From Candidatus Effluviviaceae Genus I sp. (GTDB lineage: Bacteria > Joyebacterota > Joyebacteria > Joyebacterales > Joyebacteraceae): a DNA stretch of 63,974 nt. Both the position numbers and the translations under genes were made by a program. The notes beneath the pieces were generated by a model, which saw only the letters and a list, made by a program, of their open reading frames with translations, was not told where the DNA came from and did not search any database. Positions within the stretch are counted from its first letter, which is position 1; each line of letters opens with the position of its first letter. The stretch lies in NCBI GenBank assembly GCA_016867725.1, contig VGIX01000007.1, positions 1 through 63,974 of the forward strand, read 5' to 3'. Below, one piece after another: positions 25,747-34,447 of the stretch.

Positions 25747-26555
25747 GCGACGCGCGCGGCAAGCGGACGGCGCCCTCCATCAGGGCGATGAAGGCGGCGG
25801 GGGAGAAGATCGCGGCCCTCACCGCCTACGACGCCATGACGGCGCGGATCCTCGACGAGGCGGGCGTGGACGTCCTGCTCGTCGGCGACTCGGCGGCCAT
25901 GGTCGTGCTCGGCTACGAGAACACGCTCCCGGTGACGCTCGACGCGATGCTCGTCCTCACGGCGGCCGTCGCGCGGGCGAAGCCGCGCGCGCTCGTCGTC
26001 GGGGACATGCCGTTCATGTCGTACCAGGCGTCCGTCGCCGACGCGGTGCGGAGCGCGGGGCGGATGGTGAAGGAGGGCGGGGCGGAGGCGGTGAAGCTCG
26101 AGGGCGGGCGGAAGATCGCGCCGACCGTGAGGGCGGTGCTCGACGCGGGCATCCCCGTGATGGGGCACATCGGGCTCACGCCGCAGTCCATCCACGAGCT
26201 CGGCGGATACCGCGTGCAGGGCAAGGGCGACGACGCGCACGCGAGGCTGCTTGACGACGCGGCGGCCCTCGAGGAGGCCGGCTGTTTCTCGATCGTCCTC
26301 GAGGCGATGCCGTGGCGGCTCGCCGCGGACATCACCGCGGCCGTCGCGGTGCCGACCATCGGCATCGGGGCCGGCCCGCACTGCGACGGGCAGGTGCTCG
26401 TCGTGAACGACATCGTCGGGTACGTCGCCGGCCCGACGCCGAAGTTCGTGCGGCGCTACGGCGACGCGAAGTCGGTCGTCGCGGAGGCCGCGCGCCGGTT
26501 CGTCGGCGACGTGAAGGGCGGCGACTACCCCAGCCTCGACGAGAGCTACTCGTAG
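25743..26555 (+). CDS. panB: 3-methyl-2-oxobutanoate hydroxymethyltransferase
   Basis: PanB uses methylene-tetrahydrofolate to make ketopantoate, the first committed step to pantothenate and CoA. The 270-residue protein has the characteristic ALTAYDAMTARILDEAG, VLLVGDSAAMVVLGY, VKLEGG, GHIGLTPQS and the GIGAGPHCDGQVLV end block. GTG 25743 overlaps the kinase stop and gives the usual family length. It is 8 bases before panC, and folate genes that supply its cofactor pathway lie just upstream. Confidence 0.94.
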   Translation: MSDARGKRTAPSIRAMKAAGEKIAALTAYDAMTARILDEAGVDVLLVGDSAAMVVLGYENTLPVTLDAMLVLTAAVARAKPRALVVGDMPFMSYQASVADAVRSAGRMVKEGGAEAVKLEGGRKIAPTVRAVLDAGIPVMGHIGLTPQSIHELGGYRVQGKGDDAHARLLDDAAALEEAGCFSIVLEAMPWRLAADITAAVAVPTIGIGAGPHCDGQVLVVNDIVGYVAGPTPKFVRRYGDAKSVVAEAARRFVGDVKGGDYPSLDESYS

Positions 26556-26563
26556 GGACGATC

Positions 26564-27406
26564 ATGGAGACGCTGAGGACCTCCTCCGCGATGGCCGCCA
26601 GGTCGCGGGCGCTGCGCGCGGAGGACCGCGTCGTGGGGTTCGTGCCCACGATGGGCGCCCTCCACGAGGGGCACCTCTCTCTCATCCGCATCGCGTCCGC
26701 GCTCGCCGACGTCACCGTCGTGAGCGTGTTCGTCAACCCGACGCAGTTCGGACCGACCGAGGACTTCGACCGGTACCCGCGCGACCTCGAGTGCGACGCT
26801 GCGCTCGCCGAGGCGGCGGGATGCGACATCCTCTTCGCGCCTGAGCCCGCGGACGTATACCCTCGCGGCCACGCGACCGTCGTCCACGTCGAGCGGATGG
26901 GCGAGCGGCTCTGCGGCGCCGCGAGGCCGGGGCACTTCGACGGCGTGACCACGGTCGTGGCGAAGCTCCTGAACGTCGTGCGGCCGTCGCTCGCCGTCTT
27001 CGGGCAGAAGGACGGGCAGCAGCTCGCCATCGTCGAGCGCATGGTCGCCGACCTCAACATGGGCGTCGAGATCATCCGGGCCCCGACGGTGCGCGAGGCG
27101 GACGGGCTGGCGATGAGCTCGCGGAACGCGTACCTGTCGGCCGAGGAGCGGAGGGAGGCGCCGGCGCTGTACCGCGCGCTCCGTGAGGCGGCCGCGCTGT
27201 ACGAGGGCGGCGAGCGCGACGCGCGCGCGGTGGTCGGGGCCGTCCGGAGCCTCATCGAGTCGGGATCGCGGGCCGCCGTGCAGTACGTCTCGGCCGTGGA
27301 CGCCGCGACCCTCGAGGACGTCGCGGAGCTGCGTCCGGGGACCATGATCGCGGTGGCGGCGCACTTCGGCGGGACGCGCCTCATCGACAACATCGTGCTG
27401 CCCTAG
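26564..27406 (+). CDS. panC: Pantothenate synthetase
   Basis: PanC joins pantoate and beta-alanine with ATP. The 280-residue protein shows the HxGH nucleotide motif in PTMGALHEGHLSLIR, FVNPTQFGP, the FGQKDGQQL pantoate-binding block and the MSSRN signature. The length matches the family. It directly follows panB. panD and panE are absent from the window. Confidence 0.95.
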   Translation: METLRTSSAMAARSRALRAEDRVVGFVPTMGALHEGHLSLIRIASALADVTVVSVFVNPTQFGPTEDFDRYPRDLECDAALAEAAGCDILFAPEPADVYPRGHATVVHVERMGERLCGAARPGHFDGVTTVVAKLLNVVRPSLAVFGQKDGQQLAIVERMVADLNMGVEIIRAPTVREADGLAMSSRNAYLSAEERREAPALYRALREAAALYEGGERDARAVVGAVRSLIESGSRAAVQYVSAVDAATLEDVAELRPGTMIAVAAHFGGTRLIDNIVLP

Positions 27407-27422
27407 CGGGCCGGGGGCCTTC

Positions 27423-27917
27423 GTGGACACGCTGTGGGCTCCGTGGAGAATGGAGTACCTCATGTCCGACAAGCCCGGCGGCTGCATCTTCTGCGACAAG
27501 CCGCGCGCCGGCGATGACGACCGGAGCCTCATCGTCTTCAGGACCGGCCTGTCGTTCGCGCTCCTCAACGCGTACCCGTACAACAACGGGCACCTCATGG
27601 TCGCGCCGCTCCGGCACGCCGCGACGCTCTCAGAGCTCTCGCGCGACGAGCGCGGCGACCTCATCGAGGCCGTGGCGAGGGCGGAGCGGATCGTCGCGCG
27701 GGCCCTCGCGCCCCAGGGGATGAACGTCGGCGTGAACCTCGGCCACTGCGCGGGCGCCGGCGTTCCGGGGCACGTGCACGTGCACCTCGTGCCGCGATGG
27801 GAAGGGGACACCAACTTCATGCCGGTCGTGGGCGGGACGCGCGTGATCCCGGAGTCGCTCGGGGACACCCTGGCGAAGTTCCGGGCCGCTGACGCGGAAC
27901 TCGGAGGCGGGGGATGA
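27423..27917 (+). CDS. HIT-family hydrolase or Ap4A phosphorylase-like protein
   Basis: The 164-residue protein has a CIFC zinc-type pair, the NAYPYNNGHLMVAP block and the catalytic histidine triad GHVHVHLVPRW. The starting WAPWRMEYL and the overall pattern place it in the Ap4A phosphorylase-like HIT group, which cleaves dinucleoside polyphosphates. The GTG start at 27423 gives the conserved DTLWAPWRMEY N-terminus. Its stop overlaps the next start (ATGA). Confidence 0.85.
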   Translation: MDTLWAPWRMEYLMSDKPGGCIFCDKPRAGDDDRSLIVFRTGLSFALLNAYPYNNGHLMVAPLRHAATLSELSRDERGDLIEAVARAERIVARALAPQGMNVGVNLGHCAGAGVPGHVHVHLVPRWEGDTNFMPVVGGTRVIPESLGDTLAKFRAADAELGGGG

Positions 27918-28360
27918 GCCGGAAGCGAGACAGGCGCCGGGGCGGCGGGCGCGGGGCTTCGTTCACCTACACGATCGGCGCGGTGGTTCTCATCGGCGCC
28001 GTCGCGTTCTTCGCGCTCACGTACTACGGGCTCTTCGAGTCCAGCGCGTCGCGCGACGTCCCGACCACCGTGCTCGTGCTCAACGGCTGCGGGGTCGAGG
28101 GTCTCGGCCTCCGTGCGGCGAAGCTCCTTCGATCGCACGGGTTCGACGTCGTGGATTACCGGAACGCCGACCGGCCGGACTACGCGCAGAGCATCGTCAT
28201 AGACAGAGCGGGCGACACCGGCGTTGCACGCCATGTCGCCCGCCTGATCGGAACCGGCGGCGTGATCCAGCAGATCCCGGACACGCCGCTCGTTGACGTC
28301 GTCCTCATCGTCGGGGCCGACCACGCCCGCTATCTCGGGACCTCGTCGGGCGGCTCCTAG
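27914..28360 (+). CDS. Membrane-anchored LytR C-terminal-domain protein
   Basis: The 148-residue product has an Arg-rich cytoplasmic start, one transmembrane helix (about 19-41) and an external domain with TTVLVLNGCGVEGLGLRAAKLLRSHGFDV...IVIDRAG. That matches the LytR_C domain (VLNGsG...A..L...GF.V), found at the C-terminus of LytR-CpsA-Psr proteins and alone in many bacteria. Its function is unknown, probably in the envelope. It is coupled to the HIT gene and its stop overlaps the convergent isomerase gene by 4 bases. Confidence 0.75.
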   Translation: MSRKRDRRRGGGRGASFTYTIGAVVLIGAVAFFALTYYGLFESSASRDVPTTVLVLNGCGVEGLGLRAAKLLRSHGFDVVDYRNADRPDYAQSIVIDRAGDTGVARHVARLIGTGGVIQQIPDTPLVDVVLIVGADHARYLGTSSGGS

Positions 28361-30231
28361 TATCCGTACCCCACGCTCGGCGGCTGCTGCTCCCGACCGC
28401 CGGACGCGAAGTAGATGTCCCGGTAGTCCTCGATCTTCGTCCGCCTCGTCAGGCCGTCCATCCAGGCCGACAGAAGCTCCTGCCGTCTCCGCTGAAGGAG
28501 CTGGTTCCCGATCTCGACGCGCTGCGCCTGGAAGCCGTCCTGACTGGCCGCGATCTGCTCGTCGGCCTGGATGACGAAGTACCGCTCCGGGCTCTCCGTC
28601 TTCACGGGCCCCGTGACGGTCCCGACGGGCAGGCTGAAGCTCGCCCCGATGGCCTCGTTGCCGCGGCCGACTCCGGGCACGAAGTCGCGCCGCGAGAACG
28701 GCGCGGTCTGTCGAACGGTCGTGCCGTACTGCGCCGCTGCCTCTTCCAGGGTCCTGCCCGAGCGAACGGCGCCGGCGATCTCGGTCGCGATCGCGAGCGC
28801 CCGTTCGCCCTGCCGTCGCGCCGCCAGCGCGAGCTTGACGGGGTTCACGCCGCCCGTGGCCTTCGCCTCCGCCTCAAGCTCGTCGTACGTCGGAACGCCC
28901 TTCTTCGTCTTCTCTGCGACCTCGAACGCGTAGACGGCGTCGTTCGTCGTCATCGGCCCGAAGAGGAACCCGGCGCGCTCCTGGAAGGCGAGCGCGACGG
29001 CCGTCGGGGCGCTCCCGATGCCCGGGACGTTCCTGCCCTCCGGGAAGCGGGGGGTCCTGTCGGCCCGCAGCCCGAGGCTGTCCGCGGCCTGCGCGAGTCC
29101 GGCGCTCTTCGCGCGAGTGAGCAGCTGCACCGCCGCGTCCTCGATCGCCGCGAGCGTCTGCTCGCTGGCTCGGACGCGCATGAGGATCCCGCGCAGCCTG
29201 ACCTCGGTCTCGCCGCCCGCCCGCCTCCTGTCCTCGACCTGCACGATGTAGTACCCGGCGTCAGTCCTGAACGGTTGGCTGACCTGGCCGACGGCGAGCG
29301 CCTGCGTGGCCTCCGCGAACCCCGGGGGCATCGCGTCGCCTCGCATGGTGCCGAGGTCGCCGCCGGCTTGGGCGGTCGGGTCCTCGGAGTACACCTTCGC
29401 CAGGTCTCCGAACGCCTCGCCGTCGCGGACCGCGTCGGCGATGTCCTCGAGTCGCGCGATCACGTCCTGCTCGTCGTCCCTCGTCGGAGTCCTGGGGAAC
29501 CGCACGAACACGAGCGACGCCATCGGCGGACGCTCGTACTCGGCCTTGTGCTGCGCGAAGTACGCGCGGGCCTCGTCGTCGGACGGCATGACGTCGTCGA
29601 GCGGGACGGACGCCGGATCGACCACAACGTACGACACGGCGACCTTCTGGTTGCGCGTGATGTACTCGCTCCACACCTCGTTCTCGTTGACGAACGCGGC
29701 CGCCTGGATCTCCTGCTGGAGCACCTGCTCCTTGAGGACCCTCCGGTAGTACTCGGCCACGCCCTCCCACCGCTCCGGATGCAGCTGGATCTCGCGGTGG
29801 TAGAGGTCGAAGTCGAACTGGCCGTTCTCCTTCTGGAACGCCGGCGATCTCAGCACGACGTCGGGCGGGTTGTTCCACAGGATCTCGAAGACGTGCTGGT
29901 CAGAGACGTTGATGCCGAGCCTCTCGATCTCCTGATCGATGAGCGCCTGCTGCACCAGCGCCTGCCAGGTCTGGTCCTCGATGGCCGCCCGGATCTCGTC
30001 GGTCACCTGCGCGCCGGCCTGGTCGGCGTAGGCCTTCAGGTTGGACCGGAGGGCGTCCGCGTAGTCCTGATAGCGGACGGAGGCGGCGCCCACGCGCCCG
30101 ATGACGCCCTTGGACGGGCCGGAGCGAGATCGCTGGACTCCCTTGCCCCAGACGGCGAACGTGAAACCGAGGAAAGCCACCACGACGATCCACAGGATGG
30201 CCTTCGTGTTCGAGCGGAGGGCGGCAAGCAT
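28357..30231 (-). CDS. ppiD: PpiD/SurA-like periplasmic peptidyl-prolyl isomerase
   Basis: The 624-residue protein has one N-terminal membrane helix (ILWIVVVAFLGFTFAVW), a SurA-type chaperone region (QALVQQALIDQEIERLGINVSD...), a parvulin rotamase domain with PTAQAGGDLGTMRGDAMPPGF and PFRTDAGYYIVQVEDRR, then a second, more diverged parvulin-like part (LPVGTVTGPVKTES). This is the PpiD arrangement: a membrane-bound folding factor for exported proteins. The start at 30231 follows AGGGGG and places the helix at the N-terminus; upstream in-frame codons add an unlikely extension. Its job fits the many exported proteins encoded nearby. Confidence 0.85.
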   Translation of the reverse strand: MLAALRSNTKAILWIVVVAFLGFTFAVWGKGVQRSRSGPSKGVIGRVGAASVRYQDYADALRSNLKAYADQAGAQVTDEIRAAIEDQTWQALVQQALIDQEIERLGINVSDQHVFEILWNNPPDVVLRSPAFQKENGQFDFDLYHREIQLHPERWEGVAEYYRRVLKEQVLQQEIQAAAFVNENEVWSEYITRNQKVAVSYVVVDPASVPLDDVMPSDDEARAYFAQHKAEYERPPMASLVFVRFPRTPTRDDEQDVIARLEDIADAVRDGEAFGDLAKVYSEDPTAQAGGDLGTMRGDAMPPGFAEATQALAVGQVSQPFRTDAGYYIVQVEDRRRAGGETEVRLRGILMRVRASEQTLAAIEDAAVQLLTRAKSAGLAQAADSLGLRADRTPRFPEGRNVPGIGSAPTAVALAFQERAGFLFGPMTTNDAVYAFEVAEKTKKGVPTYDELEAEAKATGGVNPVKLALAARRQGERALAIATEIAGAVRSGRTLEEAAAQYGTTVRQTAPFSRRDFVPGVGRGNEAIGASFSLPVGTVTGPVKTESPERYFVIQADEQIAASQDGFQAQRVEIGNQLLQRRRQELLSAWMDGLTRRTKIEDYRDIYFASGGREQQPPSVGYGY

Positions 30232-30308
30232 GCGAAACCCCCTGGCGATTCCCGGAGACATGGCAACGACGAGCGACGGGCGCCGAGGCGGCCCGCGCGT
30301 GACGCCTG

Positions 30309-30337
30309 ACGATACCATGCGCGCGCCCTGGTGGCAA
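30309..30337 (-). promoter_or_regulatory. Promoter candidate for the isomerase gene
   Basis: On the minus strand TTGCCA (30337-30332) and TATCGT (30314-30309) are 17 bases apart, about 80 bases before the start codon at 30231. Confidence 0.5.
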
Positions 30338-30358
30338 GGGGCATGTCGGACTTTCGGG

Positions 30359-30388
30359 TTGACTGGCCCGGGGAGGGACTGCTACCCT
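30359..30388 (+). promoter_or_regulatory. Promoter candidate for the EF-G paralogue operon
   Basis: TTGACT (30359-30364) and TACCCT (30383-30388) are 18 bases apart, about 70 bases before the start at 30456. Together with the minus-strand promoter it fills the divergent gap. Confidence 0.5.
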
Positions 30389-30455
30389 CTCACGTTTGTC
30401 ATAGTGCAATCGGAAGCGACGAAGGCCCTCGGGGCACCCTCCGGAAGGACCGAAC

Positions 30456-32540
30456 ATGAAGTCACCGTCTCCCAACAAGATCAGGAACATAGCCGTCGTG
30501 GCCCACGGGGGCGCCGGCAAGACCACCATCTCCGAGGCGATCCTCTTCGCGGGAGGGGCTCTGCAGAGGATGGGAAGCGTCCAGGACGGGTCGTCGGCGC
30601 TGGACTACGCGGAGAACGAGAAGCGCCGGCAGATCAGCATCAACCTGGGCGTGGGCCACTGCGACTGGCACGGCACGAAGCTCAACGTGCTCGACTGCCC
30701 AGGGTATGCGGACTTCTCCGGCGACATGCGCGCGGGCCTTCGCGTGGCCGACGGAGCGGTGGTCGTCGTCGCGGCGCCGTCGGGCGTGGAGGTGGGGACC
30801 GAGCTCGTCTGGCAGTATCTCGAGCAGCACGCCCTTCCCCGGATCGTCGCGGTGAGCAAGATGGACAAGGAGCACGCCGACTTCCGCGCGTGCGTCGAAG
30901 CCTGCGCCGAGACGCTCAGGGCCCGCGTTGCGCCGGTCATCGTGCCGATAGGATCCGCCGACAAGCTCGAAGGCGTCGTGGACCTCGTCGAGCAGAAGGC
31001 GTACGTGGTCGACAAGTCGGGCGCCACCAAGAAGCAGGATGTGCCCGCGGGCATGGCCGACGAGGTCGCCGAGTGGCGGGCCCGCCTCATCGAGGCGGCG
31101 GCGGAGTCGAAGGAAGAACTCATGGAGAAGTTCTTCAACGAGGAGCCTCTCTCCGCCGAGGAGATCATGGACGGCCTGCGCGCCGGAGTCCGACAGGCGA
31201 GCGTCGTGCCCGTCGTCGCGATGGCCGCGCCGTCCCGCGTCGGCATCGAGCCCCTCATGAACCTCCTCGTGGGCATCTTGCCGTCGCCGGCGAACGTCGG
31301 TCCCGCCAGGGGCACGAAGCCGGGGTCGGACTCGCCCGAGGAGCGAGCCTGCGATCCCAACGGCCCGTTCTCGGCGTTTGTCTTCAAGACGGTCGCCGAG
31401 CAGCACGTCGGTGAGCTCTCGTTCATCCGCGTGTACTCCGGGACGGTGAGCGCGGGGAACGATGTCCTGAACGCGACGCAGGACGAGGGCGAGCGCATGG
31501 GCCCCATCCACGCGATGACCGGCCGCGAGCGCAAGGAGATGGAGTCGCTGTCGGCCGGCGACATCGCCGCCGTCGTGAAGCTCAAGAACACCTCGACGGG
31601 TGACACGCTCTGCCTGAAGAACGCCCCGATCGTCTTCCCCGGCGTCGAGTTCCCGAAGCCGGTGCTCTCCGTCGCGGTCCGCGCCAAGTCGAAGGCCGAC
31701 GAGGAGAAGATCAACAGCGGGCTCTCCAAGCTGCACGAGGAGGACCCGACGTTCACGATGGTCTTCGATCCCGTCATACGGCAGACGATCATCTCGGGGC
31801 TGGGGGATCTGCACCTCGATGTGATGATCGAGAAGCTCAAGGACAAGTTCGGGGTCGAGGTCGAGACCGAGAAGCCGAAGATCGCCTACCGCGAGACGCT
31901 GAAGGGCAAGGCCGAGGCTGAGGGGAAGTACAAGAAGCAGACGGGCGGCCGCGGGCAGTTCGGCGTGGCGTGGCTCAGGGTCGAGGCGCGCGAGCGCGGC
32001 GCGGGCTTCGAGTTCGTCGACGAGATCGTCGGCGGCTCGATCTCGCAGAAGTTCATCCCGGCCGTGGAGAAGGGCGTCCTCGAGCGGATGTCGAGGGGCG
32101 TCATCGCCGGGTATCCCGTGGTGGACGTCCGGGTCGCCGTGTACGACGGCAAGATGCACCCGGTCGACTCGTCGGAAATGGCGTTCAAGATGGCCGGCTC
32201 GCTCGGGTTCCGAGATGCCGCCGCGAACGCGAAGCCGGTGCTTCTCGAGCCCATCTACCTGCTCACGGTCCGCGTGCCGGACGAGTTCATGGGCGATGTG
32301 ATGAGCGACATCTCGTCGCGCCGCGGCCGCATCCGTGAGACGGGGCAGGAGGGCCGCTACCAGGTCGTGAAGGCCAACGTGCCGCTCTCGGAGCTCTACA
32401 AGTACTCGACGCACCTCCGCTCGATGACCGGAGGCAGGGGGTTCTGCGAGCAGGAGTTCTCCCACTACGAGGATGCGCCGCCGGACGTTCAGGCCAAGGT
32501 CGTCGCCGAGGCCGGGAAGGTGCAGGAGGAAGACGAGTAG
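30456..32540 (+). CDS. EF-G2-type translation elongation factor paralogue
   Basis: The 694-residue GTPase has EF-G domain order: G domain, domain II, III (GLGDLHLDVMIEKL), IV with KKQTGGRGQFG, and V. Its G1 loop is AHGGAGKTT (K22) instead of AHIDAGKTT, the G2 region lacks the RERGITI motif (EKRRQISIN), and G3 is DCPGYADF with Tyr84 replacing the catalytic His of DTPGH. G4 is SKMD. These changes mark the EF-G2/EF-G-like paralogue group rather than housekeeping FusA. Such proteins are linked to ribosome-associated roles that differ between species. It is probably active as a GTPase only weakly or differently (inference). Confidence 0.87.
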   Translation: MKSPSPNKIRNIAVVAHGGAGKTTISEAILFAGGALQRMGSVQDGSSALDYAENEKRRQISINLGVGHCDWHGTKLNVLDCPGYADFSGDMRAGLRVADGAVVVVAAPSGVEVGTELVWQYLEQHALPRIVAVSKMDKEHADFRACVEACAETLRARVAPVIVPIGSADKLEGVVDLVEQKAYVVDKSGATKKQDVPAGMADEVAEWRARLIEAAAESKEELMEKFFNEEPLSAEEIMDGLRAGVRQASVVPVVAMAAPSRVGIEPLMNLLVGILPSPANVGPARGTKPGSDSPEERACDPNGPFSAFVFKTVAEQHVGELSFIRVYSGTVSAGNDVLNATQDEGERMGPIHAMTGRERKEMESLSAGDIAAVVKLKNTSTGDTLCLKNAPIVFPGVEFPKPVLSVAVRAKSKADEEKINSGLSKLHEEDPTFTMVFDPVIRQTIISGLGDLHLDVMIEKLKDKFGVEVETEKPKIAYRETLKGKAEAEGKYKKQTGGRGQFGVAWLRVEARERGAGFEFVDEIVGGSISQKFIPAVEKGVLERMSRGVIAGYPVVDVRVAVYDGKMHPVDSSEMAFKMAGSLGFRDAAANAKPVLLEPIYLLTVRVPDEFMGDVMSDISSRRGRIRETGQEGRYQVVKANVPLSELYKYSTHLRSMTGGRGFCEQEFSHYEDAPPDVQAKVVAEAGKVQEEDE

Positions 32541-32581
32541 CCCGCGCCTCGTCGGGCGGTTCCGTCAGAGGAGGGTCCCGG

Positions 32582-33337
32582 ATGTCCGGTCACTCGAAGT
32601 GGCACACCATCAAGCACAAGAAGGCCGCGATCGACGCCAAACGCGGCCGCATCTTCAACAAGCAGGCGCGCCTCATCGAGGTCGCGGCGCGGAGCGGCGG
32701 GCCCGACCTGAGCACGAACATCCGCCTCCGGGCGGCCGTGCAGGCCGCGCGCGACATCAGCATGCCCAAGGACAAGATCGACAAGGCGATCGCCAAGGGC
32801 TCCGGGCAGGTGGAAGGCGCGCGCTACGAGGAGATCGTGTACGAGGCGTACGGACCCGCCGGCGTGGCGCTCATGCTGGACGTCCTCACCGACAACAAGA
32901 ACCGCACCGTCGGCGAGATCAGGCACATCCTCATGCGGCACGCGGGCCGGTTGGGCGAGGGCGGAAGCGTCGCGTGGATCTTCTCGCAGAAGGGCGTCAT
33001 CTCCGTGCCGTCCGCCGGCAACGACGGGGACAGCCTGCTCGAGATCGCGCTCGAGGCCGGCGCGCAGGACATCTCCGACGAGGGTGAGACCTTCGAGATC
33101 ACGACGGACCCCAAGAGCTTCTCGGCCGTTCGCGAGGCGCTCGAGAAGGCGGGCGTGACCGTGCAGCACGCCGAGCTCGCGCGCGTCGCGAGCACGGCGG
33201 TGCGGCTCGAGGAGAACGACGCCCGCAAGGTGCTCAAGCTCATGGAGGCGCTCGAGGACCACGACGACGTCCAGAGCGTCTCGGCCAACTTCGACATCCC
33301 CGACGAGGTCCTGGCCGCGATCAAGGACGAAGGATAG
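32582..33337 (+). CDS. yebC: YebC/PmpR/TACO1-family protein
   Basis: The 251-residue protein begins MSGHSKWHTIKHKKAAIDAKRG, the family signature, with the blocks LRAAVQAARDISMPKDKIDKAI and YEAYGPAGVALMLDVLTDNKNRT. Members act as translation factors that relieve stalling at proline-rich stretches or as transcription regulators. It directly precedes ruvC, the common yebC-ruvC gene order. Confidence 0.93.
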   Translation: MSGHSKWHTIKHKKAAIDAKRGRIFNKQARLIEVAARSGGPDLSTNIRLRAAVQAARDISMPKDKIDKAIAKGSGQVEGARYEEIVYEAYGPAGVALMLDVLTDNKNRTVGEIRHILMRHAGRLGEGGSVAWIFSQKGVISVPSAGNDGDSLLEIALEAGAQDISDEGETFEITTDPKSFSAVREALEKAGVTVQHAELARVASTAVRLEENDARKVLKLMEALEDHDDVQSVSANFDIPDEVLAAIKDEG

Positions 33338-33341
33338 CGCC

Positions 33342-33839
33342 GTGCCGGCGAAGCTCGTTGTCCTCGGCATCGACCCCGGGACCATCGTGACCGGGCTCGG
33401 CGTCGTGGCCCTCGACGAGGACGGGATGCGGGCCCTGTGGTGGGGGAGCGTCCGCAGCTCATCGGCGACGCCCCTTCCGGAACGCCTCACGAGGATCCAC
33501 GCAGAGATCGTCTCGCGCATCGAGCGCTTTCGCCCCGACCACGTCGCCGTCGAGAACGTCTTCCAGGCGAGGAACGTCGGCGCCGCGCTGAAGCTCGGCC
33601 ACGCGCGGGGCGTCGCGCTGCTCGCCGCGGCCGCCGCGGGCGTTCCGATCTTCGAGTACGCCCCGAGAGAGGTGAAGAAGTCCGTCGTGGGCATCGGCTC
33701 GGCGACGAAGGAGCAGGTGGCCGCGATGGTCGTGAGACTCCTCGGTCTCGGCGCGCCCGAGATCGCGGAGGACGAGTCGGACGCGGTGGCGGTCGCGGTG
33801 TGCCACATCCACAAGACGGCGAGGGTGTCTGCCGGATGA
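33342..33839 (+). CDS. ruvC: Holliday junction endonuclease RuvC
   Basis: RuvC cuts Holliday junctions in recombinational repair. The 165-residue protein has the RNase-H-like fold motifs GIDPGT (first Asp), VAVENVF (Glu), KKSVVGIGSATKEQV and the late Asp pair in EDESDAVAVAV. The usual length is kept. GTG 33342 follows yebC by 4 bases. The stop overlaps the ruvA start (ATGA). Confidence 0.94.
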   Translation: MPAKLVVLGIDPGTIVTGLGVVALDEDGMRALWWGSVRSSSATPLPERLTRIHAEIVSRIERFRPDHVAVENVFQARNVGAALKLGHARGVALLAAAAAGVPIFEYAPREVKKSVVGIGSATKEQVAAMVVRLLGLGAPEIAEDESDAVAVAVCHIHKTARVSAG

Positions 33840-34429
33840 TCTCCGTGCTCGAGGGGACGCTCATCGAGAAGCGGCCGTCGGACGTCGTCCTCGACGTGGG
33901 CGGTGTGGGCTACCGCGCGGCCGTGCCGCTCTCGACGTACCGAGGCCTGCCCGACACGGGAACCAGGACGCGGCTTCTCACGCACCTCATCGTCCGGGAC
34001 GACGCGCTCGAGCTGTACGGGTTTCTCACGTCCGCGGAGCGCGAGATCTTCCGCGCGCTGATCGGCGTCACGGGCATCGGCCCGAAGCTCGGGCTTGCGG
34101 CGCTCTCCGGGCTGTCGCCCGACGTCTTCCACCGCGCGGTGATCGACGAGAACCTGGGGCTTCTCACGAGCGTCTCGGGCATCGGCAAGAAGACGGCGCA
34201 GCGCATGATCGTCGAGCTCAAGGAGAAGTTCTCCGGGATGGACGTGAGCTCGATCGGGGGCGGTGAGGGGGCCGGCCGCGAGGAGGCCGGCGACGCCGTT
34301 GCGGCGCTCGTGCAACTCGGGCTCACGCGCGCGTCGGCGCGCGAGGCGGTCCTGCGGGTGCGGCGCGAGGCAGGCTGCGACCTCCCGATCGAGGAGGTCA
34401 TCAAGCGCGCCCTCCGGAAGTCCGGATAG
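33836..34429 (+). CDS. ruvA: Holliday junction branch migration protein RuvA
   Basis: The 197-residue protein binds four-way junctions and loads RuvB. Visible are the N-terminal OB fold (MISVLEGTLIEKRPSDVVLDVGGVGY), two helix-hairpin-helix motifs (VTGIGPKLGLAAL and VSGIGKKTAQRMI), an acidic linker and domain III (ALVQLGLTRASAREAVLRV), which contacts RuvB. It is coupled to ruvC. Confidence 0.95.
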   Translation: MISVLEGTLIEKRPSDVVLDVGGVGYRAAVPLSTYRGLPDTGTRTRLLTHLIVRDDALELYGFLTSAEREIFRALIGVTGIGPKLGLAALSGLSPDVFHRAVIDENLGLLTSVSGIGKKTAQRMIVELKEKFSGMDVSSIGGGEGAGREEAGDAVAALVQLGLTRASAREAVLRVRREAGCDLPIEEVIKRALRKSG

Positions 34430-34447
34430 CGCTGGGGGGAACGGAGC

